The notes beneath the pieces were generated by a model. The model saw only the letters and a program-made list of their open reading frames with translations, did no database searches and was not told the origin of the DNA. The translations under genes and the position numbers were made by a program. From NCBI RefSeq assembly GCF_003289965.1, contig NZ_QMBQ01000006.1, positions 1 to 64,000 of the forward strand: DNA of 64,000 nucleotides, in the 5' to 3' direction. Origin of the DNA: Mesorhizobium atlanticum. GTDB taxonomy: Bacteria > Pseudomonadota > Alphaproteobacteria > Rhizobiales > Rhizobiaceae. Shown here piece after piece: positions 30,409 through 42,090 of this stretch (positions are counted from its first letter, which is position 1; every line of letters starts with the position of its first letter).

Positions 30409-30440
30409 GCTGAGGAATGCTCCCGTTGATGAAAACCGGC

Positions 30441-31043
30441 TCAGCGAAGGCTGCAGCCGGTGGCAAGTTCGGCGTAGCCGGTGAGGATCGCCATTGCCGA
30501 GGCGTGGTCGACGGCAGGCACGACATTGACGAGGTGGAGGCCGAGACCGTCTTCCAGGACGACGAGGCTGCGAGCGATGACTTCGCTCGCCGCATTCAGC
30601 TTGAAGATGCCTGTGGCGGCGCCTGCTTCGAGGATGCCGACATAGATCGCCACCTGACGCTCAAACAAAGTGATGTGGCGGGCCGCGTAGCTGGCGTCCG
30701 AGCGCGAATACGCCCCGAGCTCCAGCAGGAGCCGGCAGAGCTGGTCGTCCGGATCGGTCGGGAGACCGCTTTCCAGCATCGTTTTCAGCCGTACCCTTGG
30801 GTCGGCGATCGCGGCGACGGATGCCGCGCGTTGGGTGCAGAAGCGTTCGACCGCCTTTTTCTGCACGTCGTCGAGAAGCTCCTTGAGGCCAGGATAATAG
30901 TAGAGCAGGGCGCTCGAGCTCATGCCGGCCTCATTGGCCACGTCGCGCAAGGTGACGCCGGCGAGTCCGCGTTTGGCGATCATCGATTCGGCTGCCGCGA
31001 CCAGCGTCAGGCGGCGATCGGTCTGTGTCTTGGGTCTGCCCAT
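30441..31043 (-). CDS. TetR-family transcriptional regulator
   Basis: 200 residues from ATG 31043 (AGGAAACG upstream on the minus strand); a TTG 24 bases earlier keeps frame but is less likely. N-terminal TetR helix-turn-helix with GVTLRDVANEAGMSSSALLYYYPGLKELL at about 30-58, and a helical ligand-binding C-terminal domain. Divergent from the APC permease gene with a palindrome between, and upstream of the P1 peptidase; both are probable targets. Repression relieved by an amino acid, amine or peptide is likely but not shown. Confidence 0.88.
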   Translation of the reverse strand: MGRPKTQTDRRLTLVAAAESMIAKRGLAGVTLRDVANEAGMSSSALLYYYPGLKELLDDVQKKAVERFCTQRAASVAAIADPRVRLKTMLESGLPTDPDDQLCRLLLELGAYSRSDASYAARHITLFERQVAIYVGILEAGAATGIFKLNAASEVIARSLVVLEDGLGLHLVNVVPAVDHASAMAILTGYAELATGCSLR

Positions 31044-31114
31044 TTTCGTTTCCTGAATTTGATTCAATAAAAAACTGGCCTACGGATTTTTGCAAGTCGG
31101 CATATCGCAAATTT

Positions 31115-31144
31115 GTTGACGCTGTTTGTCAACGTGGATAGCCT
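31115..31144 (+). promoter_or_regulatory. Candidate TetR operator overlapping the permease promoter
   Basis: GTTGAC-N7-GTCAAC is a perfect 6-base inverted repeat (31115-31133). Within it, TTGACG (31116-31121) followed after 17 bases by TAGCCT (31139-31144) would make a -35/-10 pair for the permease gene, so a repressor bound here would block it. The 148-base space is AT-rich. Confidence 0.55.
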
Positions 31145-31191
31145 CCGCTTCGGACAGTAATTTTTATCCAATTAAAAAAAGGGGAGCAACA

Positions 31192-32616
31192 ATGTCCACC
31201 AACGAAGCCACTACCGCGGCCGCCGACAAGACCGCGACCGGCGCCAAGGGCCTGGACCGGGCACTGAACGCGCTGGGCACGCTGATGATCGTGCTATCGG
31301 CGGTAACGCCGGCATCATCCGTCTTCATCATCGTACCGGGCGTGATCGCGCTGGCCGGCACCGGCTCATTCCTGAGCTTCGTGATCGCGGCCGTGATCGG
31401 CCTGTTCATGGCCTTCGTCTATGCCGAGCTTTCCTCGGCCTATCCGATGGCCGGCGGCGAATACACCATGATCGGCCGCACGCTCGGCCGCTTCTGGGGC
31501 TTTGTCACGCTGGTGCTGGTGTTCGTGTCGATCGTGCTCATCGTCGCCGTCATCGCGCTCGGCGTCGGCACCTATCTCGGTGTCATCATTCCCAATCTCA
31601 GCCCACAATGGGTAGGTGTGGTGACGATCATCCTGGCTGGCGCTGTCGCCGCCATGCGCATCAAGCTCAACGCCTTCGTCACCGGCATCTTCCTAGGCAT
31701 CGAGATGCTGGCATTGCTGATCCTGACCGGGCTCGGCTTCGCTCATGTCGAGCGGCCGCTCTCCAGCCTGTTCACCGCGCCGCAGTTGCTCGATGCGACG
31801 ACCAACGCGCTGGTTCCGGCCTCGGCCGGCATCATCCTGGCCTCCACCGCCGTCTCGCTCTTCGCCTACAACGGCTATGGCGCGGCCGCCTATTTCGGCG
31901 AGGAAACTCAGGACGCCAAGCGCAACATCGGCAAGGTGGTGCTCTGGGCATTGGTGATCACCGTCGCCGCCGAGCTCATCCCGCTGACCGCCGTTCTGCT
32001 CGGCGCGCCGGACCTCGTCGGCCTGCTCTCAGCACCCCAGAAGATCGAATATTTCCTCGAAGCGCGCGGCGGCCATTGGTTGACGGTGGCGATCAGCCTG
32101 GCGATCGCGGTTGCCATCTTCAACGCCGTCATCGCAATCATCCTGCAGGCGGCGCGGCTTCTCTTCAGCTCCGGCCGCGACAAAACCTGGTTCGGCCCGA
32201 TCAACAGCGCCGTCGCATCCGTCCACGGCACTTACGCATCGCCGTGGATCGCCACCATCGTGGTGGTGGTGCTGGCCGCACTCGCCTGTTTCATCGATCT
32301 CAACCTCCTGCTGGTCGTCAGCGGCACCTCGCTGGTGGTGATCTACGCGCTGCTTTGCGTCGCCGTCTTCGCCGGCCGCCGCAACGGCACCACCTCTGGC
32401 GGGCACTATCGCATGCCGCTGTTCCCGGTGCCGGCGATCCTCGCGTTCCTGGCGCTCATCTACGTCGCCTACCAGAACCTGCTCGACGCCGCTTTCGGGC
32501 GCCCGAGCCTGATCGCGACTTTGGCGATCATGGCGGTTGCAGCGGTCTACTTCCTGCTGTTCCTGGCGCGCCGCGCCGACTGGAACCTGCATGGCCCCGA
32601 CGAGCTTGCGGGATAG
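31192..32616 (+). CDS. APC-family amino acid/amine permease
   Basis: 474 residues from ATG 31192, with AAAGGGGAGC upstream; the upstream in-frame extension is not supported. About twelve to fourteen membrane helices. Characteristic early segment GTLMIVLSAVTPASSVFIIVPG, then AGGEYTMIGRTLGRFWGF and a long hydrophobic core with ISLAIAVAIFNAVIAIILQAAR. Consistent with amino acid/polyamine/organocation transporters. Controlled, by context, by the divergent TetR regulator and functionally linked to the P1 peptidase. Substrate not determinable. Confidence 0.9.
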   Translation: MSTNEATTAAADKTATGAKGLDRALNALGTLMIVLSAVTPASSVFIIVPGVIALAGTGSFLSFVIAAVIGLFMAFVYAELSSAYPMAGGEYTMIGRTLGRFWGFVTLVLVFVSIVLIVAVIALGVGTYLGVIIPNLSPQWVGVVTIILAGAVAAMRIKLNAFVTGIFLGIEMLALLILTGLGFAHVERPLSSLFTAPQLLDATTNALVPASAGIILASTAVSLFAYNGYGAAAYFGEETQDAKRNIGKVVLWALVITVAAELIPLTAVLLGAPDLVGLLSAPQKIEYFLEARGGHWLTVAISLAIAVAIFNAVIAIILQAARLLFSSGRDKTWFGPINSAVASVHGTYASPWIATIVVVVLAALACFIDLNLLLVVSGTSLVVIYALLCVAVFAGRRNGTTSGGHYRMPLFPVPAILAFLALIYVAYQNLLDAAFGRPSLIATLAIMAVAAVYFLLFLARRADWNLHGPDELAG

Positions 32617-32647
32617 GCGTCAGCCCTCCGACGTCCCGTCCATGCGA

Positions 32648-32676
32648 GAACCCCGGTGAAAGCCGGGGTTCTTTTT
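32648..32676 (+). terminator. Rho-independent terminator of the APC permease
   Basis: GAACCCCGG / CCGGGGTTC stem followed by a T-run (CTTTTT). Confidence 0.92.
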
Positions 32677-32711
32677 ACAGTTGCCTGGAGGGCGCCGGAC
32701 CCCATTTTCCA

Positions 32712-32753
32712 AAAATGAAAAAGCCCTTGGAGGCTGTTTGCCTCCAAGGGCTT
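32712..32753 (-). terminator. Rho-independent terminator of glnA
   Basis: A perfect 14-bp stem (AAGCCCTTGGAGGC at 32721-32734 with its complement at 32740-32753). Read on the minus strand it is followed by TTTTTCATTTTT, so it ends the glnB-glnA transcript. Confidence 0.92.
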
Positions 32754-32782
32754 TGGGCTTGATTCAACGTCCGATCAGAAGC

Positions 32783-34192
32783 TTAGACCGAATAGTACAT
32801 GTCGTACTCGACCGGATGCGGCGTCATTTCGAAACGCATCACCTCGGCCATCTTGAGCTCGATATAAGCATCGATCTGATCATCGTCGAAGACGCCGCCG
32901 GCCTTCAGGAACCCGCGATCCTTGTCGAGGTTCTGCAACGCCTCGCGCAGCGAGCCGCAGACGGTCGGGATCTTCTTCAGCTCCTTCGGCGGCAGGTCGT
33001 AAAGATCCTTGTCCATCGGCTGTCCGGGATGGATCTTGTTCTTGATGCCATCGAGGCCGGCCATCAGCATGGCGGCGAAGCCGAGATAGGGGTTCGCGCC
33101 CGGATCGGGGAAGCGGACCTCGACGCGCTTCGACTTCGGCGAGGAGCCGAAGGGAATGCGGCAAGAAGCCGAGCGGTTGCGCGCCGAATAGGCGAGCAGC
33201 ACCGGCGCTTCATAGCCCGGCACCAGACGCTTGTAGGAGTTGGTGAGCGGGTTGGTGAAGGCGTTGATCGCCTTGGCGTGCTTGATGATGCCGCCGATGT
33301 AATAGAGGCAGGTTTCCGAGAGGCCTGCATATTCGTTGCCGGCGAAAGTCGGCTTGCCGCCCTTCCAGATCGACTGGTGCACATGCATGCCCGAGCCGTT
33401 GTCGCCGAACACCGGCTTCGGCATGAAGGTGGCCGTCTTGCCATAGGCATTGGCGACCTGGTGCACGACATACTTGTAGATCAGCATCTTGTCGGCGTTG
33501 CGCACCAGCGTGTCGAACTTGATGCCGAGCTCGTGCTGAGCCGCGGCGACTTCGTGGTGGTGCTTCTCGACGCGCACGCCCATCTCGGCCAGCACGGTTA
33601 GCATTTCGGAGCGCATGTCCTGCGCGGAATCGATTGGCGGCACGGGGAAGTAGCCGCCCTTGATGCGCGGACGGTGGCCGAGATTGCCGGTCTCGTAGTC
33701 GGTGTCGTCATTGGAAGGCAGTTCGGTGGAGTCCAGACGGAATCCGGTATTGTAGGGATCCGCCTTGTACTTGACGTCGTCGAAGACGAAGAACTCGGCT
33801 TCGGGGCCGACATAGATGGTGTCGCCGATGCCTTCCGACTTCATGTAGGCTTCGGCCTTCTTGGCGGTGCCGCGCGGGTCGCGGTTGTAGGCCTCGCCGG
33901 AGACCGGATCGAGGATGTCGCACAGGATGACCATGGTCGACTGCGCGAAGAACGGATCCATGTGGACGGTGTCCGTATCGGGCATCAGCACCATGTCGGA
34001 CTCGTTGATCGCCTTCCAGCCGGCGATCGAGGAGCCGTCGAACATGACGCCATCGGCGAACATGTCTTCCTCGACCTCGACGACATCCATCGTCACATGC
34101 TGCAGCTTGCCGCGTGGATCGGTGAAGCGCAGGTCGACGAATTTCACGTCGTTGTCCTTGATCTGCTTCATGATGTCTTTGGCTGTCGTCAT
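32783..34192 (-). CDS. glnA: Glutamine synthetase type I
   Basis: Main ammonium-assimilating enzyme, a dodecamer in other bacteria. 469 residues. GSI-specific features: early DGSSIAGW, the [14 protein letters not shown] metal/ATP-binding region, [10 protein letters not shown] and the adenylylation site DLYDLPP with Tyr398, the residue modified by GlnE in regulated GSI enzymes. Lies 61 bases after glnB on the same strand, and both read from a sigma-54 promoter upstream of glnB. Terminated by the hairpin at 32712-32753. Confidence 0.98.
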   Translation of the reverse strand: MTTAKDIMKQIKDNDVKFVDLRFTDPRGKLQHVTMDVVEVEEDMFADGVMFDGSSIAGWKAINESDMVLMPDTDTVHMDPFFAQSTMVILCDILDPVSGEAYNRDPRGTAKKAEAYMKSEGIGDTIYVGPEAEFFVFDDVKYKADPYNTGFRLDSTELPSNDDTDYETGNLGHRPRIKGGYFPVPPIDSAQDMRSEMLTVLAEMGVRVEKHHHEVAAAQHELGIKFDTLVRNADKMLIYKYVVHQVANAYGKTATFMPKPVFGDNGSGMHVHQSIWKGGKPTFAGNEYAGLSETCLYYIGGIIKHAKAINAFTNPLTNSYKRLVPGYEAPVLLAYSARNRSASCRIPFGSSPKSKRVEVRFPDPGANPYLGFAAMLMAGLDGIKNKIHPGQPMDKDLYDLPPKELKKIPTVCGSLREALQNLDKDRGFLKAGGVFDDDQIDAYIELKMAEVMRFEMTPHPVEYDMYYSV

Positions 34193-34253
34193 GTCATGTA
34201 TCCCTGTGTGATGACGTGTTTTTTGATGATGACGTTGCAGAAAGATGGGGACG

Positions 34254-36457
<2,204 letters not shown>

Positions 36458-36575
36458 AGCGGCGGAGCTCCTTATAGCGGTGCTGCTCCCGGCTTTTCGC
36501 CAACCTATTTCCAGATGCGCGCCGACAACCATGCCGCGCCATGAGCGCTGGCTTTGGCGTGGCATCCCAGCAAGA

Positions 36576-37598
36576 TCAGGCCTTTTGATCGCGGCTCGGC
36601 TGCGCCACGACATCGGCTAAAGCCGCGAGCACTCTTTCCTCACTGACACCACGCGTGTCGTGGACCCAACTCGGCGTCGAAATCGGCGGCTCGAGGTACC
36701 GGACATGGTCGTTCACTGGCCCGGTCTCATAGGAGCGGTTCGATCCGAAGATAAGCACACATGGTCCGCCCAAGGCCGCGGCCGCATGGCAGAGCCCGCC
36801 GTCTACGCCGAGGAAGGCGGTCGAGGCGGCGATCTGGCACATGGCGTCGGTCAGTTGCGGTGTCGAGGTGAAATCCACGGCCTCGGGAAGCGCAACCCTG
36901 ATCTGCGCGGCAGCCTCGCGCTCACGCGGGCCGCCGATGAGCCAAACCGCCCAGCCGCGGCGGGCGTGATCCTTCGCCACCGAGATGAAACGCTCCGCGG
37001 GCCATGAGCGGAAGTTGCTGAAAGCGGACGTGTAGAGCGCCAACGCCGGCCTCGCCGGATCGATCCCATGCCGGGCGCGCCAATCGGAAAGCTCCTCCGC
37101 CGAAACCGCCATTTGCGGCGCGGGCAACCGCACGCCATCGCCAGGCTTCTCGCCCAGCATCGCGATCGCGCAGACCTGTTCGTACAATCTCGTCTTGCGC
37201 GGGCCGAAAGCCAGAAAACTCTTCGGCCAGCCGGCGGGCAGGCGGTTGATGATGCCGAACTGGAATTCGCGCGGATAGCCGATGCGTTCCGGTATGCCGG
37301 CCAGCCACGGCACGAGCGCGGCCTTGGTGCTGCTGGTGAGCATATAGGCCGCCTGGTAGTCCTCCTTGCGGATTTCTCGCGCCAGACCTGCCCGCTCTTT
37401 CAGCCCGGGCCTCCAATGTTTCTCGACAATCCACGCCTTGCGGATATGCGGCATCAACCGCGCCAGCGGCGCGGCAAGCGGCGAGGTGGCGACGTCGATC
37501 GGATGCCCGGGAAACTTCTCGGCCAGAATCTGGATTGCCGAATGGCAACGGATGAAGTCTCCGATCGCCGGCAAACAGAAGACGAGGATGGGACGCAA
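36576..37598 (-). CDS. Glycosyltransferase family 9 (heptosyltransferase-like)
   Basis: 340 residues resembling ADP-heptose:LPS heptosyltransferases (WaaF/WaaC family): LPAIGDFIRCHSAIQIL at the N-terminus, VALYTSAF-type nucleotide-binding region (LALYTSAFSNFRSWPAERF), and the conserved C-terminal VDGGLCHAAAALGGPCVLIFG. Likely adds a sugar to lipopolysaccharide core at the inner membrane. Two glycosyltransferase genes lie head to tail on the minus strand here, 59 bases apart. Confidence 0.88.
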   Translation of the reverse strand: MRPILVFCLPAIGDFIRCHSAIQILAEKFPGHPIDVATSPLAAPLARLMPHIRKAWIVEKHWRPGLKERAGLAREIRKEDYQAAYMLTSSTKAALVPWLAGIPERIGYPREFQFGIINRLPAGWPKSFLAFGPRKTRLYEQVCAIAMLGEKPGDGVRLPAPQMAVSAEELSDWRARHGIDPARPALALYTSAFSNFRSWPAERFISVAKDHARRGWAVWLIGGPREREAAAQIRVALPEAVDFTSTPQLTDAMCQIAASTAFLGVDGGLCHAAAALGGPCVLIFGSNRSYETGPVNDHVRYLEPPISTPSWVHDTRGVSEERVLAALADVVAQPSRDQKA

Positions 37599-37657
37599 CG
37601 GGCGCTACCTTCAGATCCGGAACAATCGCCACCAATGGCTGATATGAGGGTGATTTG

Positions 37658-38599
37658 TCACGGAAGCGCTTCGCCATCAAGGATGCGCGCATAGAGTTCC
37701 AGATAGGCCTTCGCCGTCTTCTCGATAGGGAACCTGTCAGCTGCCGACTGGCGGCATCGTTGCGCCGACATACCGCCGATCTCGGCAAAACCACGCGCGA
37801 ACTCCTCGTCGGTCTCGAAGAAACGGCCGGTATCGGCATCGACGGTCTCCACCAGCGCGCCGCGCGGCGTGGTGAGCACGGGTGTGCCGCACAGCATGGC
37901 CTCGACCTGCGCCATGCCGAACGGTTCTTCCCAGGAGATTGGGTTGAGGAATGCCTTCGATTCCCCCAGCAGGCGCAATTTGTCCTGGCCATCGACCATG
38001 CCGTGAAAGCGGTAGCGGGCGGAAAGGCTCTTGAAGAACACGCCCTCGCGGCGTGTCTTGCTGCGGCCAAGCAGCTTCCAGCGCGAACCGCCGGCGATAT
38101 CGAGGGTGAAGTCGAATTTTTTGGCAAGGTCCACCGCCCGGTTCAGTCCCTTTCCGGCCCGCGCGATCGCCGCCATGAAAAAGAGGTGATCGTTCTTCGA
38201 AGGCGCCAACCGGTAAGCGTCCACCGGAAAGCCGTTATAGACGAAGGTCTTGCGGCCATGCAGTTCGGCATGGCGGGCGCTGAGGAAGTTCCAGTTGGAC
38301 TGCGGCCGCGGATAGTCCGGAAGATGGCCGTGCTCGGTGTTGAGCGTCGGGAAGGGGACCTCCACCTTCCAGGCGTGCAGGTTGACGATCTGCGTGTCGC
38401 GCGGGATCGCCGCCCGGCACTCGGCATCGCTGACCGCATGCCTGACCTCGCACATCGGATGCGACGATCCCGGCGCGGCGATCAGGACGACGTGGTGCCC
38501 AAGCTTCACCAGCTCGGTGACCAGCCATTCGACCTGGCGCTGCGTTCCGCCATACCCCTTGGCCGGGATAAGGCTCTGGGCTGCAAGGGTTATGCGCAT
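37658..38599 (-). CDS. Glycosyltransferase family 4 protein
   Basis: 313 residues. GT-B fold: N-terminal GYGGTQRQVEWLVTELVKLGH segment typical of GT4 acceptor domains and C-terminal EEPFGMAQVEAMLCGTPVLT donor (EX7E) motif at about 230-250. Shorter than most GT4 enzymes (usually 350-400), mainly in the linker between the two halves, but no frameshift is seen. Sugar and acceptor unknown; neighbouring GT9 suggests envelope polysaccharide or LPS. Confidence 0.85.
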   Translation of the reverse strand: MRITLAAQSLIPAKGYGGTQRQVEWLVTELVKLGHHVVLIAAPGSSHPMCEVRHAVSDAECRAAIPRDTQIVNLHAWKVEVPFPTLNTEHGHLPDYPRPQSNWNFLSARHAELHGRKTFVYNGFPVDAYRLAPSKNDHLFFMAAIARAGKGLNRAVDLAKKFDFTLDIAGGSRWKLLGRSKTRREGVFFKSLSARYRFHGMVDGQDKLRLLGESKAFLNPISWEEPFGMAQVEAMLCGTPVLTTPRGALVETVDADTGRFFETDEEFARGFAEIGGMSAQRCRQSAADRFPIEKTAKAYLELYARILDGEALP

Positions 38600-38618
38600 T
38601 TCTTCTCGGCGGGGCTTC

Positions 38619-40151
38619 TCACAGCGGGATGTTGTCGTGCTTCTTCCAGGGGTTCTGCATGTCCTTGTTGCGCAACATGCGCAGCGCTCGCGCCACCCGG
38701 CGCCGCGTCGAATGCGGCATGATCACCTCATCGATATAGCCGCGTTCGGCCGCGACGAAGGGCGACAGGAAGCGATCCTCGTAAACCTTTGTATGGGCTG
38801 CAATTTTCTCCGGATCGCCGATGTCCTTGCGGTAGATGATCTCGACGGCGCCCCTGGCGCCCATCACGGCAATCTGCGCCGTCGGCCAGGCATAGTTCAT
38901 GTCGCCGCGCAGATGCTTCGACGCCATCACGTCATAAGCCCCGCCATAGGCCTTGCGGGTGATGACGGTGATCTTCGGCACGGTCGCTTCGGCATAGGCG
39001 AAGAGCAGCTTTGCGCCGTGCTTGATCAGCCCACCATATTCCTGCGCGGTGCCGGGCAGGAAGCCCGGCACGTCGACGAAGGTGACGATCGGAATTGAAA
39101 AACAGTCGCAGAAGCGCACGAAGCGCGCTGCCTTGCGGCTGGCATCGGAATCGAGCACGCCGGCCAGCACCATCGGCTGGTTGGCGACGAAGCCCACTGT
39201 GCGGCCCTCGACGCGGCCGAAGCCGGTGACGATGTTCCTGGCAAAGCTCTGCTGGATCTCGAAGAAATCGCCTTCGTCGGCAACCTTCAGGATCAGTTCC
39301 TTGATGTCATAGGGCTTATTGGCGTTGTCGGGGATCAGCCGGTCGAGCGACAGGTCGTGATCCGTCACCGACTGGTAGCACTCGATTTCGGGAATCTCGG
39401 CCGTGTTCGACGCCGGCAAAAGATCGACCAGCCGGCGCATCTGCAAGAGCGCTTCGACATCGTTGTCATAGGCGCCGTCGGCAATCGAGGATTTGGTGGT
39501 GTGCACGCTGGCACCGCCGAGGCTTTCGGCGGTCACCGTCTCGTTGGTCACCGTCTTCACCACGTCCGGTCCGGTGACGAACATGTAGGAGGTGTCGCGC
39601 ACCATGAAGATGAAATCGGTCATGGCCGGCGAGTAGACGTCGCCGCCGGCGCAGGGGCCCATGATCAGCGATATCTGCGGGATGACGCCGGAGGCCAGCA
39701 CATTGCGCTGAAAGATCTCGGCATAGCCGCCGAGCGCCGCCACACCTTCCTGGATGCGCGCGCCTCCGGCATCATAGAGGCCGATGATCGGCGCGCGATT
39801 GCGCAGCGCCATCTCCTGGACCTTGATCACCTTTTCGGCATGAGCCTCCGACAGCGAGCCGCCGAACACGGTGAAATCCTTGGCGAAGATATAGACCGGG
39901 CGGCCGTTGACGGTGCCCCAGCCGGTGACGACGCCGTCGCCGGCGATCTTGGTCTTCTCCATGCCGAAATCGGTCGACCGGTGCTCGACATACATGTCGA
40001 ACTCCTCGAACGAGCCTTCATCGAGAAATATCTCGATACGCTCGCGGGCGGTGAGCTTGCCCTTCTTGTGCTGCGCCTCGATGCGGTCCTTGCCGCCGCC
40101 CATGCGGGCAATCTCGCGGCGACGCTCGAGTTCCTTCAGCACGTCTTTCAT
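38619..40151 (-). CDS. pccB: Acyl-CoA carboxylase carboxyltransferase subunit (propionyl-CoA carboxylase beta)
   Basis: 510 residues from ATG 40151 (GGGGACCAGCG upstream on the minus strand); longer upstream frame rejected. N-terminal [28 protein letters not shown], carboxyltransferase segments [22 protein letters not shown] and [18 protein letters not shown], and the C-terminal [15 protein letters not shown]. Best match in pattern is PccB, the beta subunit of propionyl-CoA carboxylase, which makes methylmalonyl-CoA. The biotin-carrier alpha subunit is not in the window. Confidence 0.93.
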   Translation of the reverse strand: MKDVLKELERRREIARMGGGKDRIEAQHKKGKLTARERIEIFLDEGSFEEFDMYVEHRSTDFGMEKTKIAGDGVVTGWGTVNGRPVYIFAKDFTVFGGSLSEAHAEKVIKVQEMALRNRAPIIGLYDAGGARIQEGVAALGGYAEIFQRNVLASGVIPQISLIMGPCAGGDVYSPAMTDFIFMVRDTSYMFVTGPDVVKTVTNETVTAESLGGASVHTTKSSIADGAYDNDVEALLQMRRLVDLLPASNTAEIPEIECYQSVTDHDLSLDRLIPDNANKPYDIKELILKVADEGDFFEIQQSFARNIVTGFGRVEGRTVGFVANQPMVLAGVLDSDASRKAARFVRFCDCFSIPIVTFVDVPGFLPGTAQEYGGLIKHGAKLLFAYAEATVPKITVITRKAYGGAYDVMASKHLRGDMNYAWPTAQIAVMGARGAVEIIYRKDIGDPEKIAAHTKVYEDRFLSPFVAAERGYIDEVIMPHSTRRRVARALRMLRNKDMQNPWKKHDNIPL

Positions 40152-40539
40152 CGCTGGTCCCCAAAACGGATAAGTGATTTGTGGTAATGGCGAGGGCAGG
40201 AGAGCGCAAGCGCCCTCGTTTTGCTGCATTGCAACATGGCCCCTTGCATTTCGGGCCGGACTCGGCCATATGCGGCGTATAGGCGCTTGGGCCGGTTTGT
40301 CCGGCTTTCTCCACGAATGAGACTGGTTGCGTCTGTTTTCCCTCTTTCAAGTCGACCCAGGTCGATCGGCAAGACGGCGAAAAAGCCCCGGGGCATGAAG
40401 TCCGCGGGCACGACAGCGCAGCCGCGCGGACGTTTCCTGTCCGCCGCCTTGTCGTTTCCTGATGATTGTTTCGACGGCAGGTTGCGCCCTGCCGCCATCG
40501 ACGTTTGCGGCGATTGCGCCGCTTGAAAGAAGATAGATT
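40152..40539 (+). other. Long leader upstream of the RNA helicase
   Basis: A 388-base non-coding gap between divergent pccB and the helicase. The last 60 bases form two small hairpins, GGCAGG...CCTGCC (about 40480-40497) and GCGGC...GCCGC (about 40507-40522), the second ending immediately before GAAAGAAGAT and the TTG start. It may be a regulated 5' leader of the helicase mRNA. No ORF with family support is seen inside it. Confidence 0.5.
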
Positions 40540-41997
40540 TTGACCAACGAAAACACTCCCCCCAACAGCGACGCTGGGGAACTCTCCGGTTTCGCCGCCC
40601 TTGGCATTGGCGGCGCACTGCTGAAGGCCACGCTGGCCGCGGGCTTCGCCGAGCCGAAGCCGATCCAGGTGCAGGCAATTCCGCCGCAGCTCGAAGGCCG
40701 CGACATATTCGGCATCGCCCAGACCGGTTCGGGCAAGACGGCCGCCTTCGCGCTGCCGATCCTGTCGAAGATTATTGGCCTGGGCACCAAGCGCCGGCCA
40801 AAGACGGCGCGCGCGCTGATCCTGGCACCGACGCGCGAGCTCGCCGTGCAGATCGAGGACACCATCAAGCTGCTCGCCAAGGGCGCGCATATCTCGACCG
40901 CGCTGGTGCTTGGCGGCGTCTCGCGCTTCAGCCAGGTCAAGAAGATCGCGCCCGGCGTCGACATCCTGATCGCCACGCCTGGACGGTTGACCGATCTGGT
41001 GCGTGAAGGCGACCTCATCCTTGCCGACACCAAATGGCTCGTCCTCGACGAGGGCGACCGCATGCTCGACATGGGTTTCATCAACGACGTCAAGCGCATC
41101 GCCAAGGCGACGGCGCCGGACCGTCAGACGGCACTGTTCTCGGCCACCATGCCGGACGAGATCGCCGAGCTCGCCAAGGGCCTCCTGAAGAATCCGGTCC
41201 GCATCGAGGTCTCGCCGCAGAGCACCACGGCCGCCGAGATCGTGCAGAGCGTGGTGCTTGCCCGCACCAGGCAGAAGCGCCAGGTGCTGTCCAAGATGCT
41301 GGCCGACGAGGCGATGCGCACGGTGATCGTGTTCTCGCGCACCAAGCACGGCGCCGATCGTGTCACCAAAGACCTTGTGCGCGACGGTTTTGAAGCCGCC
41401 GTCATCCACGGCAACAAGTCGCAGAACGCCCGCCAGAAGGCGCTCAACGATTTCCGCGACGGCTCGGTCCGCATTCTGGTCGCAACCGATATCGCGGCGC
41501 GCGGCATCGACGTGCCCGGCATCAGCCATGTCGTGAATTTCGACCTCCCGGATGAAGCGGAAAGCTATGTCCACCGCATCGGCCGTACCGGCCGCAACGG
41601 CAGGGACGGCATTGCTATCACGCTTTGCGATCCCTCGGAGAACGCCAAGCTGCGGCAGGTCGAGCGCATCATCCGCATGAAGCTGCCGGTCGTTGCCGAT
41701 CATCTCGGCAGCCCGGATCCGCAGCGCGACCCCAGGGAAAAGACCGAGCGCCATTTCGAGCCGGCCAATGACCGTGAGCATCATGGCGGCCGCCGCGATG
41801 GCCGCCGGCCGGGCAATGGTGGCGGCAACAAGCGTGTCGCCGGCAAGCCTCATGGCGAGCGCGGGCCGAAGCCGCAGGGCGAACGCCCGGCTGCCGCCAA
41901 GCCGAATGGCTCGATCAAGCCCGACGGCTTCAAGCGCTTCAAGGGCAACAACAAGCGCCGCTTCGGCGGCAAGCGTCCGGCGAACAGGGCCGCTTGA
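40540..41997 (+). CDS. DEAD-box ATP-dependent RNA helicase, RhlE type
   Basis: 485 residues, TTG start preceded by GAAAGAAGATAGA; no upstream ATG keeps the conserved N-terminus. Motifs in order: GIAQTGSGKT (I), APTREL (Ia), TPGRL (Ib), LVLDEGDRMLD (II), LFSATM (III), TVIVFSRTK (IV), ATDIAARGID (V) and HRIGRTGRNG (VI). Motif II reads DEGD instead of DEAD or DEAH. A basic, Gly/Asn/Arg-rich tail of about 90 residues follows, probably RNA-binding. Monocistronic, with a strong terminator. Probably acts on ribosome assembly or RNA turnover. Confidence 0.92.
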   Translation: MTNENTPPNSDAGELSGFAALGIGGALLKATLAAGFAEPKPIQVQAIPPQLEGRDIFGIAQTGSGKTAAFALPILSKIIGLGTKRRPKTARALILAPTRELAVQIEDTIKLLAKGAHISTALVLGGVSRFSQVKKIAPGVDILIATPGRLTDLVREGDLILADTKWLVLDEGDRMLDMGFINDVKRIAKATAPDRQTALFSATMPDEIAELAKGLLKNPVRIEVSPQSTTAAEIVQSVVLARTRQKRQVLSKMLADEAMRTVIVFSRTKHGADRVTKDLVRDGFEAAVIHGNKSQNARQKALNDFRDGSVRILVATDIAARGIDVPGISHVVNFDLPDEAESYVHRIGRTGRNGRDGIAITLCDPSENAKLRQVERIIRMKLPVVADHLGSPDPQRDPREKTERHFEPANDREHHGGRRDGRRPGNGGGNKRVAGKPHGERGPKPQGERPAAAKPNGSIKPDGFKRFKGNNKRRFGGKRPANRAA

Positions 41998-42015
41998 ACC
42001 CATCCAGGCGATGCG

Positions 42016-42045
42016 AAACGGCCGGAGCGATGCTCCGGCCGTTTT
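42016..42045 (+). terminator. Rho-independent terminator of the helicase gene
   Basis: 13-bp perfect stem AAACGGCCGGAGC / GCTCCGGCCGTTT with a three-base loop and a short T-run. Confidence 0.93.
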
Positions 42046-42090
42046 CATTTCACCGGCCCCATTTTATTGGCCGATTTCATTGGCTCGATT

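Noticed and set aside
36922-38127. A 401-codon minus-strand frame spanning the glycosyltransferase junction
   Set aside because: It is in another frame from the two glycosyltransferase genes, both of which show conserved motifs; not a frameshifted fusion.
37658-38599. Short GT4 gene as a truncated pseudogene
   Set aside because: Both the N-terminal and the C-terminal catalytic motifs are intact and in one frame, so I keep it as a functional short form.
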